DNA of 51,457 nucleotides. It comes from Cryomorphaceae bacterium. GTDB taxonomy: Bacteria > Bacteroidota > Bacteroidia > Flavobacteriales > Schleiferiaceae. Both the position numbers and the translations under genes were made by a program. The DNA lies in assembly GCA_003566715.1 (NCBI GenBank), contig PXCF01000093.1, forward strand, positions 1-51,457. Reading direction: 5' to 3'. Positions 10,473 through 19,878 of this stretch are shown here, piece by piece (within the stretch, counting starts at the first letter, position 1; the number at the start of each line of letters is the position of its first letter). Under the pieces are notes generated by a model. The model had not been told where the DNA came from. It saw only the letters and a program-made list of their open reading frames with translations, and did no database searches.

Positions 10473-10502
10473 GAAAAAGCCACCTTTGGTGCAAGGTGGC
10501 TC
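10473..10502 (-). terminator. intrinsic terminator of the rpmB-rpmG-DUF4295 unit
   Basis: AGCCACCTT/AAGGTGGCT hairpin followed by a U-run when read on the minus strand. Confidence 0.8.
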
Positions 10503-10527
10503 AAACGTCGATGCTGTTTGTCGACGA

Positions 10528-10680
10528 TTACTTTTTCAAAAAGTCATTGACCAAATCTTTGGGCATAACTTTTTCTTCAAAACTATAGCTGTTGGAATCG
10601 TTTTTCTTTACCATTTTAACAACTTTGGTATAAACGACACCACCTTCTTTCTTCAGTGTTGCTACTACTTTCTTAGCCAT
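10528..10680 (-). CDS. DUF4295-type small protein (50 aa)
   Basis: Read by hand, absent from ORF track: MAKKVVATLKKEGGVVYTKVVKMVKKNDSNSYSFEEKVMPKDLVNDFLKK; sits between rpmG and ftsY. Confidence 0.9.
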   Translation of the reverse strand: MAKKVVATLKKEGGVVYTKVVKMVKKNDSNSYSFEEKVMPKDLVNDFLKK

Positions 10681-10715
10681 ATCGCAAGAGTTTTATGGGT
10701 TGGTCCCAGAGGGAC

Positions 10716-10898
10716 TTACTTAATTTCTTTGTGCACCGTCATGCGCTTCAAAATGGGGTTGTATTTTTTCAACTCCATGCGATCGGGTGTGTTCTTTTTG
10801 TTTTTAGTGGTGATGTAGCGTGATGTGCCAGGTTTACCACTTTCTTTGTGTTCGGTACATTCGAGGATAACCTGAATGCGGTTGCCTTTTTTAGCCAT
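10716..10898 (-). CDS. rpmG: 50S ribosomal protein L33
   Basis: [18 protein letters not shown]...[21 protein letters not shown], typical L33. Confidence 0.96.
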   Translation of the reverse strand: MAKKGNRIQVILECTEHKESGKPGTSRYITTKNKKNTPDRMELKKYNPILKRMTVHKEIK

Positions 10899-10905
10899 GA
10901 CTTTC

Positions 10906-11142
10906 TTAGTTTAAGAATCCTTTCGCTTTAGCTTCTTTCAACACGCTGCTGATGCCGCGCTTGTTGATGTTTTTCAATCCTGAAGCAGATACGCGTAGGG
11001 TAACCCAACGATCCTCTTCGGGGATGTAAAAGCGTTTCTTGAACAAGTTTACGTTAAACTTGCGCTTGTTTTTCTTATTTGAGAAGGATACGTTGTTACC
11101 AACGATCGCTTTCTTTCCGGTGATTTGACAAACTTTTGACAT
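10906..11142 (-). CDS. rpmB: 50S ribosomal protein L28
   Basis: [33 protein letters not shown], typical L28. Confidence 0.96.
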   Translation of the reverse strand: MSKVCQITGKKAIVGNNVSFSNKKNKRKFNVNLFKKRFYIPEEDRWVTLRVSASGLKNINKRGISSVLKEAKAKGFLN

Positions 11143-11182
11143 GCGGTTAAGCTTTAAATCTTATGCGACGTTTTAAGGGGTG

Positions 11183-11213
11183 CAAAGAAACAACAATTTT
11201 TCGGTTCGTACAA
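11183..11213 (-). promoter_or_regulatory. candidate promoter for rpmB
   Basis: On the minus strand TTG-N20-TTTCTTTG, one mismatch to TAnnTTTG. Confidence 0.35.
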
Positions 11214-11330
11214 CAACAGCAAAGAAATTAGAAGCTGTTTTTTTTGATAAAATGATTTCGACCGTTTTATTGGTGTCCTAGCGGTGGTTTATGAATCATA
11301 AAAATTATTGATAAACAGGGTTTTATGCGT

Positions 11331-12281
11331 TTATTTTAAAAGTCCGTGCTGACTGGCCAGCATGACGTTTTTTAGTGCAAGATGGGCTTCAGAACGTTCA
11401 TCGGCCAAGTGAATACCATGTTTGTAGAAAATATCCATGCAGTGATCGAAGAGTTTTTTCGTTGAATTGGCTATTTTTTGCTGCAATTCGTCTTGGTCGT
11501 GTATGGGTTCGTTGGCCTCTAATTGTTGCCAATGACGAACAGCAGAGACCATCAGTTGGTGCCAAGAACCAGCCACATTTTCCTTTAACTCTGCCGCTAC
11601 GGCAAATTTCTCAGCAATTTTATCGGCAAAGCAATCAACGAGGCCGTAGTAGGCTGCCGCCATACAGTAGCGGGCAAACAACATAAAATCCATTCTGTGA
11701 ATGACGTATGCGTGAGGGTTTACGATCACACCAATTTCAAATGCCAGTGATGCATCGATGGTGGCGTCGTTTACCTCAATGGAAAAAGAAGATGTGTTTT
11801 TGAGCGCAAACAGTCCCCAAGTTGGCTTGATGGTTACCAAATGACGTGGTATGGCAAAACTCTTGGGTTTTCCGTCTTTGCCGACAGCGTTAACAGTGAA
11901 GTAGGTGGCGTGTGCCGCCCCGGTGCATTTTCCCCATTTTCCGCGGATGGTGTATTTGCCGTTCTCAAAGGTGTATGTACCACTATCCATGCCGCTACCG
12001 GCAACTACCCCTTTTTCGTCAGCAAAAATTTCCCTCGCAGCGTCGTCGTTGAAAAAGCCGGAAAAGTAACCCGCTCCCGCGCCAAGATTGACACACCAGC
12101 CGAGGTTTCCCTCTCTTTGTCCGGCTTCGAAAATATATTCTAATCCGTCGGGTAGTGTACAAGCCAAGCCCTCGTATGCTTTGGGAACGAATAGTTTAAA
12201 GAGTCTGTATTTGTAGATGTATTGAAGCATCTCGCTTGAAAGTCCGTCGTGTGTTTCCAAGGCAGTTGTCATGTTCATCAT
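11331..12281 (-). CDS. acyl-CoA dehydrogenase-fold flavoprotein
   Basis: 316 aa; 'REGNLGWCVNLGAGAGYFSGFF', 'TIRGKWGKCTGAAHATYFTV' resemble ACAD / HsaA-DszC-like monooxygenase N- and middle domains. Confidence 0.7.
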   Translation of the reverse strand: MMNMTTALETHDGLSSEMLQYIYKYRLFKLFVPKAYEGLACTLPDGLEYIFEAGQREGNLGWCVNLGAGAGYFSGFFNDDAAREIFADEKGVVAGSGMDSGTYTFENGKYTIRGKWGKCTGAAHATYFTVNAVGKDGKPKSFAIPRHLVTIKPTWGLFALKNTSSFSIEVNDATIDASLAFEIGVIVNPHAYVIHRMDFMLFARYCMAAAYYGLVDCFADKIAEKFAVAAELKENVAGSWHQLMVSAVRHWQQLEANEPIHDQDELQQKIANSTKKLFDHCMDIFYKHGIHLADERSEAHLALKNVMLASQHGLLK

Positions 12282-12386
12282 GGTTATGGTCTGTTTTGCA
12301 AATTAACTAAAGAGATGGTGAATGGGCGATCATTTTTTGGTGTAATTCACCTTACTTGTAAATGTAAGAAAAATAATAATAAACAC

Positions 12387-12417
12387 TTGGTAAATATTGC
12401 GAAAAATACTACATTTG
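12387..12417 (+). promoter_or_regulatory. candidate promoter for DUF2851 gene
   Basis: TTGG (12387-12390), 19 nt, TACATTTG (12410-12417). Confidence 0.5.
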
Positions 12418-12438
12418 TAGAATTAAAATACCAGTGAC

Positions 12439-13734
12439 ATGAAAGATTTTAAATACATCAGTGAAGATTACCTTCATTACGTATGGAAGTACCGCATGTT
12501 GGATGCGGATGCACTAGTTACCGACGATGGACAATTGGTAGAGATAATCTACCCGGGTTATCACAACCATCATTCCGGTCCGGATTTTTCACACGCCAAA
12601 ATTCGCATCGGCGATCAACTATGGGTGGGCAATGTAGAGATTCACGTGCTGCATTCAGACTGGGATAAACACGGCCATGGTGGAGACCCTGCGTATAACA
12701 ATATCATTCTTCACGTGGTTTACGAAAAGGATGTTGCAGTGTTGAGCAATGTCAAACAGCAGTTTCCAACGATAGAATTAAAGAATCGCTTGGATAACGC
12801 ACATTTTTCCAAGTACAATGCCCTTCTATCCTCGGGTAGAGATTTTCCTTGTCAAAACCTCATCGGGTTGCTTGATCAGTCGTTTGTTAAGCAGTGGTTA
12901 GAAAAACAGCTCATCGAACGCTTAATGCAGAAGGCGGAATTGGTGCAAAAAGACTGGCAGTTTTTTAAGGGCGATTGGGATACCGTGATGTATCGCTATT
13001 TGGCGCGTGCACTTGGCTTGAAAGTTAACGCCGATCCTATGTGGTGGTTGTCCGGCGCGCTTCCTTTACCACTTATTCGCAAGTACACCGACAACGATTT
13101 GGCTTTTCACGCACTGTATTTTGGTCAGTCGGGATTGTTGTTTTCACCTACCATCCGAGAAGATGGATATGTTCATGCATTGTTGACCCATTTTCAGCAC
13201 TTGGCGCGCCGTCACGAACTGCAGCCTATGGATCCCACCATTTGGCGGTTTTTGCGAATGCGACCCGGGTCCTTTCCTACGGTACGTGTTGCTCAACTGG
13301 CCTTGATCATGCAGCATATGCCCCATCTTTTTTCTCTCTTTCTGCAGGCCAATAGCGTGGAGGACGTTCGCCAACATTTATTGCGTCCCATGCCGGAATA
13401 TTGGCACAACCACTATATCCTTGGAAAACCCTCAAAACGCGGGGTACAAAGCATTAGTGCATCTACCGTTGATCGCTTGATTATCAATGCTGTGGTGCCT
13501 GTTTTGTTTGCTTATGCCCAGTACAGCCAAGACGAATCGCGCATGGAAAAAATGATTGAGTGGATGTATGCTTTACCGTCAGAAAGAAATGCCCTCACCG
13601 AGATGTTTGCCAACAGTGGCGTTTTACAATTCGATGCGGCTACGTCCCAGGCCACCATTCACGCCCACCAGAATTATTGTCGCCCGAGAAAATGCCTGCA
13701 ATGCGCGATTGGGAATAAATTGTTATCGAGGTAA
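12439..13734 (+). CDS. DUF2851 family protein
   Basis: 'EDYLHYVWKYRMLD...GPDFSHAKIRIGDQLWVGNVEIHVLHSDWDKHGH' and C-terminal 'CRPRKCLQCAIG'. Confidence 0.85.
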   Translation: MKDFKYISEDYLHYVWKYRMLDADALVTDDGQLVEIIYPGYHNHHSGPDFSHAKIRIGDQLWVGNVEIHVLHSDWDKHGHGGDPAYNNIILHVVYEKDVAVLSNVKQQFPTIELKNRLDNAHFSKYNALLSSGRDFPCQNLIGLLDQSFVKQWLEKQLIERLMQKAELVQKDWQFFKGDWDTVMYRYLARALGLKVNADPMWWLSGALPLPLIRKYTDNDLAFHALYFGQSGLLFSPTIREDGYVHALLTHFQHLARRHELQPMDPTIWRFLRMRPGSFPTVRVAQLALIMQHMPHLFSLFLQANSVEDVRQHLLRPMPEYWHNHYILGKPSKRGVQSISASTVDRLIINAVVPVLFAYAQYSQDESRMEKMIEWMYALPSERNALTEMFANSGVLQFDAATSQATIHAHQNYCRPRKCLQCAIGNKLLSR

Positions 13735-13761
13735 AGCCAGGGTATGCCCTGTCTGTATGAA

Positions 13762-15345
13762 TTACGTGAATTCCGATTTCAAATGAAATGTCAACCCCGG
13801 AAATTTATCTTTTGTCATTTGCAAACTAAACGATGAATCGGCCATAAATACCAGCTGATTAAATTTGTCACGGGCCAGGTAACGGCTTTTCTGGGCTTTA
13901 AATTCGTTGAATTGCGCTTCGTCGTGCACTTCCACCCAACAGGCCTTGTAGCAAGGGAAATTCTCGTAAGAGCACTTGGCACCGTATTCGTGTTCCAGGC
14001 GGTACTGAATGACTTCGTATTGCAGGGCACCAACCGTTCCGATGATTTTACGACCGTTGGTTTCCAGGGTGAACAACTGAGCCACCCCTTCATCCATCAG
14101 CTGATCAACGCCTTTGTTGAGCTGTTTGGCCTTCATGGGGTCGTCGTTGTTGATGAATCTAAAATGCTCGGGTGAAAAGGAGGGGATGTCTTTGAATTGC
14201 AATTGTTCACCTTCGGTAAAACTGTCACCAATTCTAAAGTTTCCGGAGTCGGGAAGGCCCACAATATCCCCGGCATAGGCGTTGTCAACCACGCTTTTTT
14301 TGCTGGCAAAAAAGGTCATGGGCGCCGAAAACTTCATTTTCTTATTGGAGCGAACATGCAGATAGTTTTTATTTCTTTCGAATGATCCGGACACTACTTT
14401 GGCAAATGCCAAACGGTTGCGGTGATTCGGATCCATGTTGGCGTGTATCTTAAAGATAAAGGCCGAGAACTTGTCTTCATTGGGTTTTACCACACGTTCC
14501 TCTGCGCGTTTGGGCTGGGGTGAAGGGGCAATCTCAACAAAGCAGTCGAGCAGTTCATTCACGCCGAAGTTATTGAGCGCCGAGCCAAAGAACACGGGCG
14601 ACAACAGGCCTTGTCGATACATTTCCACATCGAAATCTTCGTAAACCTCTGTGATGAGTTCCACTTCTTCGCGTAATCTTTTGGCGGCGCTTTCGCCCAC
14701 CAATTCGTCGATTTGTGGATCGTTGATGTCGTCAATGGAAACCGATTCTTGTACTTTTTGCTTGTTGGAACCGAGATAGAGTTTTAAACTTTTGCTCCAA
14801 ATGTCGTAAACGCCTTGGAAGTCTTGTCCCATACCAATGGGCCAGCTTAGCGGACAAAGGCTCAGTCCGATTTTTTGCTCCACCTCATCGAGCAAGTCAA
14901 AGGCGTCTTTTCCTTCGCGGTCGAGCTTGTTGATAAACACCATAATGGGCGTATCGCGCATGCGACATACCTCGGCCAATTTTTCCGTTTGTGCCTCTAC
15001 ACCTTTGGCCACGTCTATGACGAGGATAACGGAGTCCACGGCCGTCAGGGTGCGGTAGGTATCCTCGGCAAAGTCTTGGTGACCAGGGGTGTCGAGAATA
15101 TTGATGCGTTTGTCTTTATAGCCAAATCCCATGACTGAAGTGGCCACCGAAATACCTCTTTGTTTCTCGATTTCCATAAAGTCGGAAGTGGCCGTTTTTT
15201 TTATCTTGTTAGACTTAACTGCCCCAGCTTCTTGGATGGCACCACCAAAGAGGAGAAGTTTTTCCGTAAGCGTGGTTTTACCGGCATCCGGGTGAGAAAT
15301 AATGCCAAACGTTCGGCGACGTTCAATTTCTTGATTGACGTTCAT
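13762..15345 (-). CDS. prfC: peptide chain release factor 3
   Basis: 'RRTFGIISHPDAGKTTLTEKLLLFGGAIQEAGAVK' G1; 'DTPGHQDFAEDTYRTL'. Start at internal Met (MNVNQEIERR). Confidence 0.95.
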   Translation of the reverse strand: MNVNQEIERRRTFGIISHPDAGKTTLTEKLLLFGGAIQEAGAVKSNKIKKTATSDFMEIEKQRGISVATSVMGFGYKDKRINILDTPGHQDFAEDTYRTLTAVDSVILVIDVAKGVEAQTEKLAEVCRMRDTPIMVFINKLDREGKDAFDLLDEVEQKIGLSLCPLSWPIGMGQDFQGVYDIWSKSLKLYLGSNKQKVQESVSIDDINDPQIDELVGESAAKRLREEVELITEVYEDFDVEMYRQGLLSPVFFGSALNNFGVNELLDCFVEIAPSPQPKRAEERVVKPNEDKFSAFIFKIHANMDPNHRNRLAFAKVVSGSFERNKNYLHVRSNKKMKFSAPMTFFASKKSVVDNAYAGDIVGLPDSGNFRIGDSFTEGEQLQFKDIPSFSPEHFRFINNDDPMKAKQLNKGVDQLMDEGVAQLFTLETNGRKIIGTVGALQYEVIQYRLEHEYGAKCSYENFPCYKACWVEVHDEAQFNEFKAQKSRYLARDKFNQLVFMADSSFSLQMTKDKFPGLTFHLKSEFT

Positions 15346-15373
15346 TGGATCTGAAGTTTTGTAATGTAGGGGC

Positions 15374-16015
15374 TTAAAGGCCTTTGTCGAGAATATGATC
15401 AACCGCTTTGATGATGTCGTTTTTCACGACTTCTTCCGTTTGGTTGCCGTTGATGCGAATGACCGTTTCCCCTTCAGGAAGCATGGATATCCCTTTTTCG
15501 TAGGCGTCTCTCACGGCGATAAGATTTTCCAAGTTTTCGTAGAGTTCTGTTTCTTGACGGCTAAGCGCAATGCGTTCCATGCTTACTTTAGGGTCCATGT
15601 CGATATAGATGTGCGCAGTAGGTCTCAGCGCGTTCATTGCCGGTTGATTGCTGTCATACACCCACTGCATATCCACATGGGCACCGTGATAGGCCAATGA
15701 AGACAGGTAGTATCTATCGCTGATGATGGCGCGGGTTCGTTGTTGCACCAAAAGTCCATCGGTTTCGTTGTAGATGTGATCCAAGCGATCGGCGCAAAAC
15801 AAGGCGGCAATCACGTGTTGATCGGCTATGATTTTACCTGCGAAAATGTCGCGAATCATTCGGCCAATGATGTTTTTCGTTGGCTCACAGGTGCTATGTA
15901 CCAGATAGCCACGCTTCACAAGGTGCGCTTCCAAGTGCTGAAGTTGAGTTGTCTTTCCGCTGCCGTCTATGCCTTCCAAGGCAAAAAAAGGTGGTGGGGT
16001 GGGGGTGTTTGACAT
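15374..16015 (-). CDS. tmk: thymidylate kinase
   Basis: 'FFALEGIDGSGKTTQLQHLEAHL' P-loop, 'SDRYYLSSLAYHGA' motif. Start at MSNTPTPP. Confidence 0.93.
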   Translation of the reverse strand: MSNTPTPPPFFALEGIDGSGKTTQLQHLEAHLVKRGYLVHSTCEPTKNIIGRMIRDIFAGKIIADQHVIAALFCADRLDHIYNETDGLLVQQRTRAIISDRYYLSSLAYHGAHVDMQWVYDSNQPAMNALRPTAHIYIDMDPKVSMERIALSRQETELYENLENLIAVRDAYEKGISMLPEGETVIRINGNQTEEVVKNDIIKAVDHILDKGL

Positions 16016-16028
16016 GTTTAAGTTGGGT

Positions 16029-16361
16029 CTAAAGAATGATAACGCCTTTGATAAGCGCGGCTTTTTCGTATCTATCAATGACTGCTTCTGCACTCATCAT
16101 CATTTCCTTGGCGGTAAAGGCGATATAGTTGCCGTTTTTACTGCTGCGCATGGATATTTGAGCTTCTTTGGCATTGAATAAACGCTGTACTTTGGCAATG
16201 ATTTCGTTGTTGGCCGGACAAATAAATTTAAACATATACACTTTAGGCCAATCGTTACTGGCTTTCAGTTTTTCAAGCAATCCTTTAAAAGGGGATTCGT
16301 TTTTGTCCATAGTGTTAAGGTCGCGGCAACTGGATGAATGCATCTGTTGATTGTTTTCCAC
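16029..16361 (-). CDS. DUF493 family protein
   Basis: 'FKGLLEKLKASNDWPKVYMFKFICPANNEIIAKVQRLF...SKNGNYIAFTAKEMMMSAEAVIDRYE'; start may be the internal MDKNESP. Confidence 0.75.
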   Translation of the reverse strand: MENNQQMHSSSCRDLNTMDKNESPFKGLLEKLKASNDWPKVYMFKFICPANNEIIAKVQRLFNAKEAQISMRSSKNGNYIAFTAKEMMMSAEAVIDRYEKAALIKGVIIL

Positions 16362-16415
16362 TCAATCGATGGCGTAATGTGCCATATCAGCGGCAAAGAT
16401 AATGCGCATTAAAGG

Positions 16416-16446
16416 CAAAAAAAAACCGCCTCAAACTGAGACGGTC
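16416..16446 (-). terminator. intrinsic terminator downstream of YceI gene
   Basis: ACCG-c-CTCA/TGAG-a-CGGT hairpin, poly-U on minus strand. Confidence 0.7.
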
Positions 16447-16472
16447 TTTAACCCTAAACTGAAATGAATGTA

Positions 16473-17132
16473 TTATCCGCGAACGTTAAGTTCAAGAAGG
16501 ATTTTATCATCAATCAAGTTGTCTTTAGCAACACCTTCGATGCCGCTGGAACGGAACATAACGTTCCAATTGGTGCGGTCGATGGCAAATTCAGGCGCTT
16601 CGATTTTCACTGAACCATTGTCAACTTTAACGCTGGCTGGGAAGGTGATGTTTTTCGTGTTATCACGCATGGTAAGGTTACCCTTAATTACATGCGTGGT
16701 GCTTTTTTCATCGTTGGCTTCTTCTGCAATCTCAGTGATGACAAAACGCGCTGTGGGGTATTCCTCAACGGCAAAGAAATCATCGCTCTTCAAGTGACCA
16801 ACTAATTTTCCGTAGCTTTCTTCATCATCAGCTAAGTCGGTGCAGTGGATGGTGTTCATATCGATGGTGAAAGAACCTCCAACCAACGCATCACCTTTGG
16901 TTTTAAACTCACCTTCTTTGATGTTGATGGTACCAACGTGATCACCTTTGGAGTAAGTTTTAAATCCTTTCCAGTTGATGGTGGAAGTGGAAGCGTCAGC
17001 CATTATTGAGGCTTCGGAAACAACTTCTGTCTCTTCGGCAGCTTCGGTAGTTTCTACTGATTCGCTGGGAGCACTGCTGCAAGAGGCTAAAAACGCCAAG
17101 GCAGTAACGGCTAAAATGCTTTTCTTTAACAT
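16473..17132 (-). CDS. YceI-family lipoprotein
   Basis: Lipobox 'LAFLASC'; 'STINWKGFKTYSKGDHVGTINIKEGEFKTKGDALVGGSFTIDMNTI'. Confidence 0.9.
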   Translation of the reverse strand: MLKKSILAVTALAFLASCSSAPSESVETTEAAEETEVVSEASIMADASTSTINWKGFKTYSKGDHVGTINIKEGEFKTKGDALVGGSFTIDMNTIHCTDLADDEESYGKLVGHLKSDDFFAVEEYPTARFVITEIAEEANDEKSTTHVIKGNLTMRDNTKNITFPASVKVDNGSVKIEAPEFAIDRTNWNVMFRSSGIEGVAKDNLIDDKILLELNVRG

Positions 17133-17324
17133 GGTTTGTGATTCTTAAATGATTAGTAATTTTTATTTGTGCAAATTTACGATGTTAAGACAACACGGAT
17201 TAAGAAAGATTGTTTAAAAAGGGTTTTATTAATCCACATTAATTCGTGTCTGTATATAAAGTCTGTTAGCTGCGTTACGCTTCGTCGAAAAATGTTTAAT
17301 AGGTTCATTTTAAATGTACTTTTT

Positions 17325-17370
17325 CCCCGATAGTTTTCGGGTTCGCAAGCCATGTTCTCAAACTTTCTAG
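17325..17370 (-). repeat. copy 2 of the ~46-bp dispersed intergenic repeat
   Basis: Reverse complement ctagaaagtttgagaacatggcttgcgaacccgaaaactatcgggg; includes CCCGA-tagttt-TCGGG hairpin. Confidence 0.7.
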
Positions 17371-17457
17371 GCCAGTTAGTTTATCTAATATGGGCAATCT
17401 ATCGAAGCCCGTGAGCGGTGAGCTATTATGTCATGCTTTACCTTTAACTTCGCGGCG

Positions 17458-18576
17458 ATGAGTGAAAATAACAAGCATATTCTTTGGGTGACTAACTGGT
17501 ACCCCAACAAGCACCACCGCACGTTGGGTAATTTTGTAAAACGCCACGCTGAAGCGGCGTCCATTTACAACGATATAACAGTACTAGCGCCCATTGCCGG
17601 CAATGGTTGGTCGGTAGAGATTGAACAAACGAATAACCTTACCGAAATTAGAAGCTATTATCCTAAGTGGTTGCGTTTCATAGGTGCATGGGTGGCTTAT
17701 AAACGTGGTTTAAAGCAAGTAAAGCGACCAATTGTTGCGGTGCACGGTCACGCATTGATTGGCTGCTGGTGGATGTTGCTGGATTTAAGTAAACACCACA
17801 AAACACTGCTCACGGAACATTGGGCGGGCTTTCATCACAACGATGAGCGCTCACTTTCGTATCTAAAAAAAATGGGTATGAAGCGTGCCGGACAAACGCT
17901 CGAACATGCTTTACCAGTTACCGAGCAGCTGGGAGTCACCATGCAGCAGCTGGGCTATATCAACTCATATAAAGTTGTGGCTAATGTGGTAAACACGGAA
18001 TTGTTTGTCCCCAAGAAGAAGTCTACGTCAGAAGACTTTTGTCGTTTTATTCACGTTTCTACCTTGGATGATGCGCAAAAAAACATTCGCGGAATTATTG
18101 ATGTAGCAAGGGTGTTGAAAGAGGAAAACAGTGCTTTTCACTTAGAAATTATTGGCGATGGCGCAACCACTCCTTGGATCGATATGGCCGAGAACAGTGA
18201 TTTGTATCCCCAATGGGTTTCTGTGGAAGGGGAGAAGCCTCTGGAAGACATTGCCCGGCACATGCAACAGGCCGATGCCTTGGTTATGTTTAGTCGATAC
18301 GAGAATTTCCCTTGCGTAATCGCTGAAGCCATGGCGTGTGGCCTACCGATTATTGCCACCGATGTTGGAGGTATATCCGAACATGTAACGCCGTCTAATG
18401 GAATTCTCATTTCCTCGGAAGACAAGGTAGCCCTGAAACAGGGTATGATAAAACTCATTACCAATTACAGCCAATTTAATACACAGACCATTCGTCAATA
18501 CGCTGAAGATCATTTCTCTTATGGTGCGGTTGGAAAAAAAATTGCTGATGTTTACGCGGAATTACTTTCGCAATAA
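17458..18576 (+). CDS. glycosyltransferase (GT4-like)
   Basis: 'WVTNWYPNKHHRTLGNFVKRHAEA', 'SRYENFPCVIAEAMACGLPIIATDVGGISEHV'. Likely start MSENNKHI. Confidence 0.88.
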   Translation: MSENNKHILWVTNWYPNKHHRTLGNFVKRHAEAASIYNDITVLAPIAGNGWSVEIEQTNNLTEIRSYYPKWLRFIGAWVAYKRGLKQVKRPIVAVHGHALIGCWWMLLDLSKHHKTLLTEHWAGFHHNDERSLSYLKKMGMKRAGQTLEHALPVTEQLGVTMQQLGYINSYKVVANVVNTELFVPKKKSTSEDFCRFIHVSTLDDAQKNIRGIIDVARVLKEENSAFHLEIIGDGATTPWIDMAENSDLYPQWVSVEGEKPLEDIARHMQQADALVMFSRYENFPCVIAEAMACGLPIIATDVGGISEHVTPSNGILISSEDKVALKQGMIKLITNYSQFNTQTIRQYAEDHFSYGAVGKKIADVYAELLSQ

Positions 18577-18627
18577 ACTATTTTTGTGGGTAGTAAATAA
18601 TTGTTAATAGCAGCGCATAGGCCGCCC

Positions 18628-19878
18628 ATGTTAAAGAATATTTTAAGTACATCTTTTGCGAGAATAGCGGTGGCCGTATTGGGGTTGATCATCACGACGT
18701 TCAATGCACGCTATTTAGGCCCGGAAGGCTTGGGTGTGGTGCGAATTTTCACGGTAACCGTAGCCATCTTGATGATTGTCGCAAACTTTGTAGGTGGACC
18801 ACACTTGGTCTATCATACCCCCAAGTATGGAGTTAGTGCTTTGTTGCTTCGTGCTTACCTCTGGTGCGCGCTGGTGATTGCGGCGTTTATGTTGGTCGGA
18901 CAAGTTCCGGGTTTGTCTTTTGCTTTTCACTACTGGATAGGATTGGCTGCTCTGTTTTATGCTTTGGGTTGGGTACATGTGTACTTGCTTTTGGGGATAG
19001 AGCGGATATGGCAGCAAAATTTGGTCGTTGTGTCGTTTCAGGTGATATTATTTGTTGGAGCTATGCTGTTATACGGCGTTTGGGAACTGACTTCTGCCGA
19101 ATATTTCATTTATCTATACGTTGTGTCCGCTTTTTTTATGTGGTTGTTGGGCTTGTTGATGTTGCTGAAGTTAGCGCCATCTAATAGCAAAATCAGCGGA
19201 AATGAGGTTTTCAAGTTACTAATTCGCGACGGAGCCTATGTTCAAAGTGGTAACTTTTTTCAACAAATCAACTACAGGATTGCCGATTATCTCATCGATG
19301 CCTTTTGGGGAAAAGCGGCTGTAGGTGTTTACGGCGTAGCCATTCAGTTGGCAGAAGGCATTTGGACAGTAGCCAGAAGTGTTGCCCTTGTACAGTATTC
19401 CAAGCTCAGTAATTTAACCAACGATGTGCGGTCTAAGAAAATCACCTATCAAATGTCCAAGGGGGTGGTGTTGTTGACGTTTATCGGGTTTGTGACGTTG
19501 TCGCTATTGCCCACCTCATTTTACACGTACTTTTTCGGAGACGAATTTGCGCAGGTTAGAGCCATTCTTCGTTGGTTGGCTCCCGCCTTTACCTTGTACT
19601 CAGCCGGTTTTATTTATAGCAACTATTTCTCCAGCAATGGGATGTTTAAGGTCAACACACTTACGTCTTTTATTGGATTTCTTGTTGTGTTGACTTTAGG
19701 GTTGTTAATCATCCCCTCGTTTGGCATCAACGGCGCGGTGATGACCATTAGTGTCACTTACGTGGTTTCGTTGGGCTGCTTTATATACTTTCTGCGTTTA
19801 AAACCCAGTCGGGCCGACAGGTGGTTACTGCCGGGGGCTAAAGATTGGCGTTGGTTGCTATACGTGATAAAGCGCTAA
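18628..19878 (+). CDS. oligosaccharide flippase / Wzx-like polysaccharide exporter
   Basis: Multi-TM; 'FNARYLGPEGLGVVRIF' MOP-type N-terminus. ATG at 18628 preferred over TTG at 18601. Confidence 0.82.
   Translation: MLKNILSTSFARIAVAVLGLIITTFNARYLGPEGLGVVRIFTVTVAILMIVANFVGGPHLVYHTPKYGVSALLLRAYLWCALVIAAFMLVGQVPGLSFAFHYWIGLAALFYALGWVHVYLLLGIERIWQQNLVVVSFQVILFVGAMLLYGVWELTSAEYFIYLYVVSAFFMWLLGLLMLLKLAPSNSKISGNEVFKLLIRDGAYVQSGNFFQQINYRIADYLIDAFWGKAAVGVYGVAIQLAEGIWTVARSVALVQYSKLSNLTNDVRSKKITYQMSKGVVLLTFIGFVTLSLLPTSFYTYFFGDEFAQVRAILRWLAPAFTLYSAGFIYSNYFSSNGMFKVNTLTSFIGFLVVLTLGLLIIPSFGINGAVMTISVTYVVSLGCFIYFLRLKPSRADRWLLPGAKDWRWLLYVIKR

Noticed and set aside
10486-10818. 110-aa plus-strand ORF
   Set aside because: Antisense to the DUF4295-type gene and rpmG, and overlaps a terminator hairpin.
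12317-12351. GGTGAAT ... ATTCACC inverted repeat considered as operator or terminator
   Set aside because: 7-bp arms with a 21-nt loop in AT-rich DNA; too weak without conservation data.
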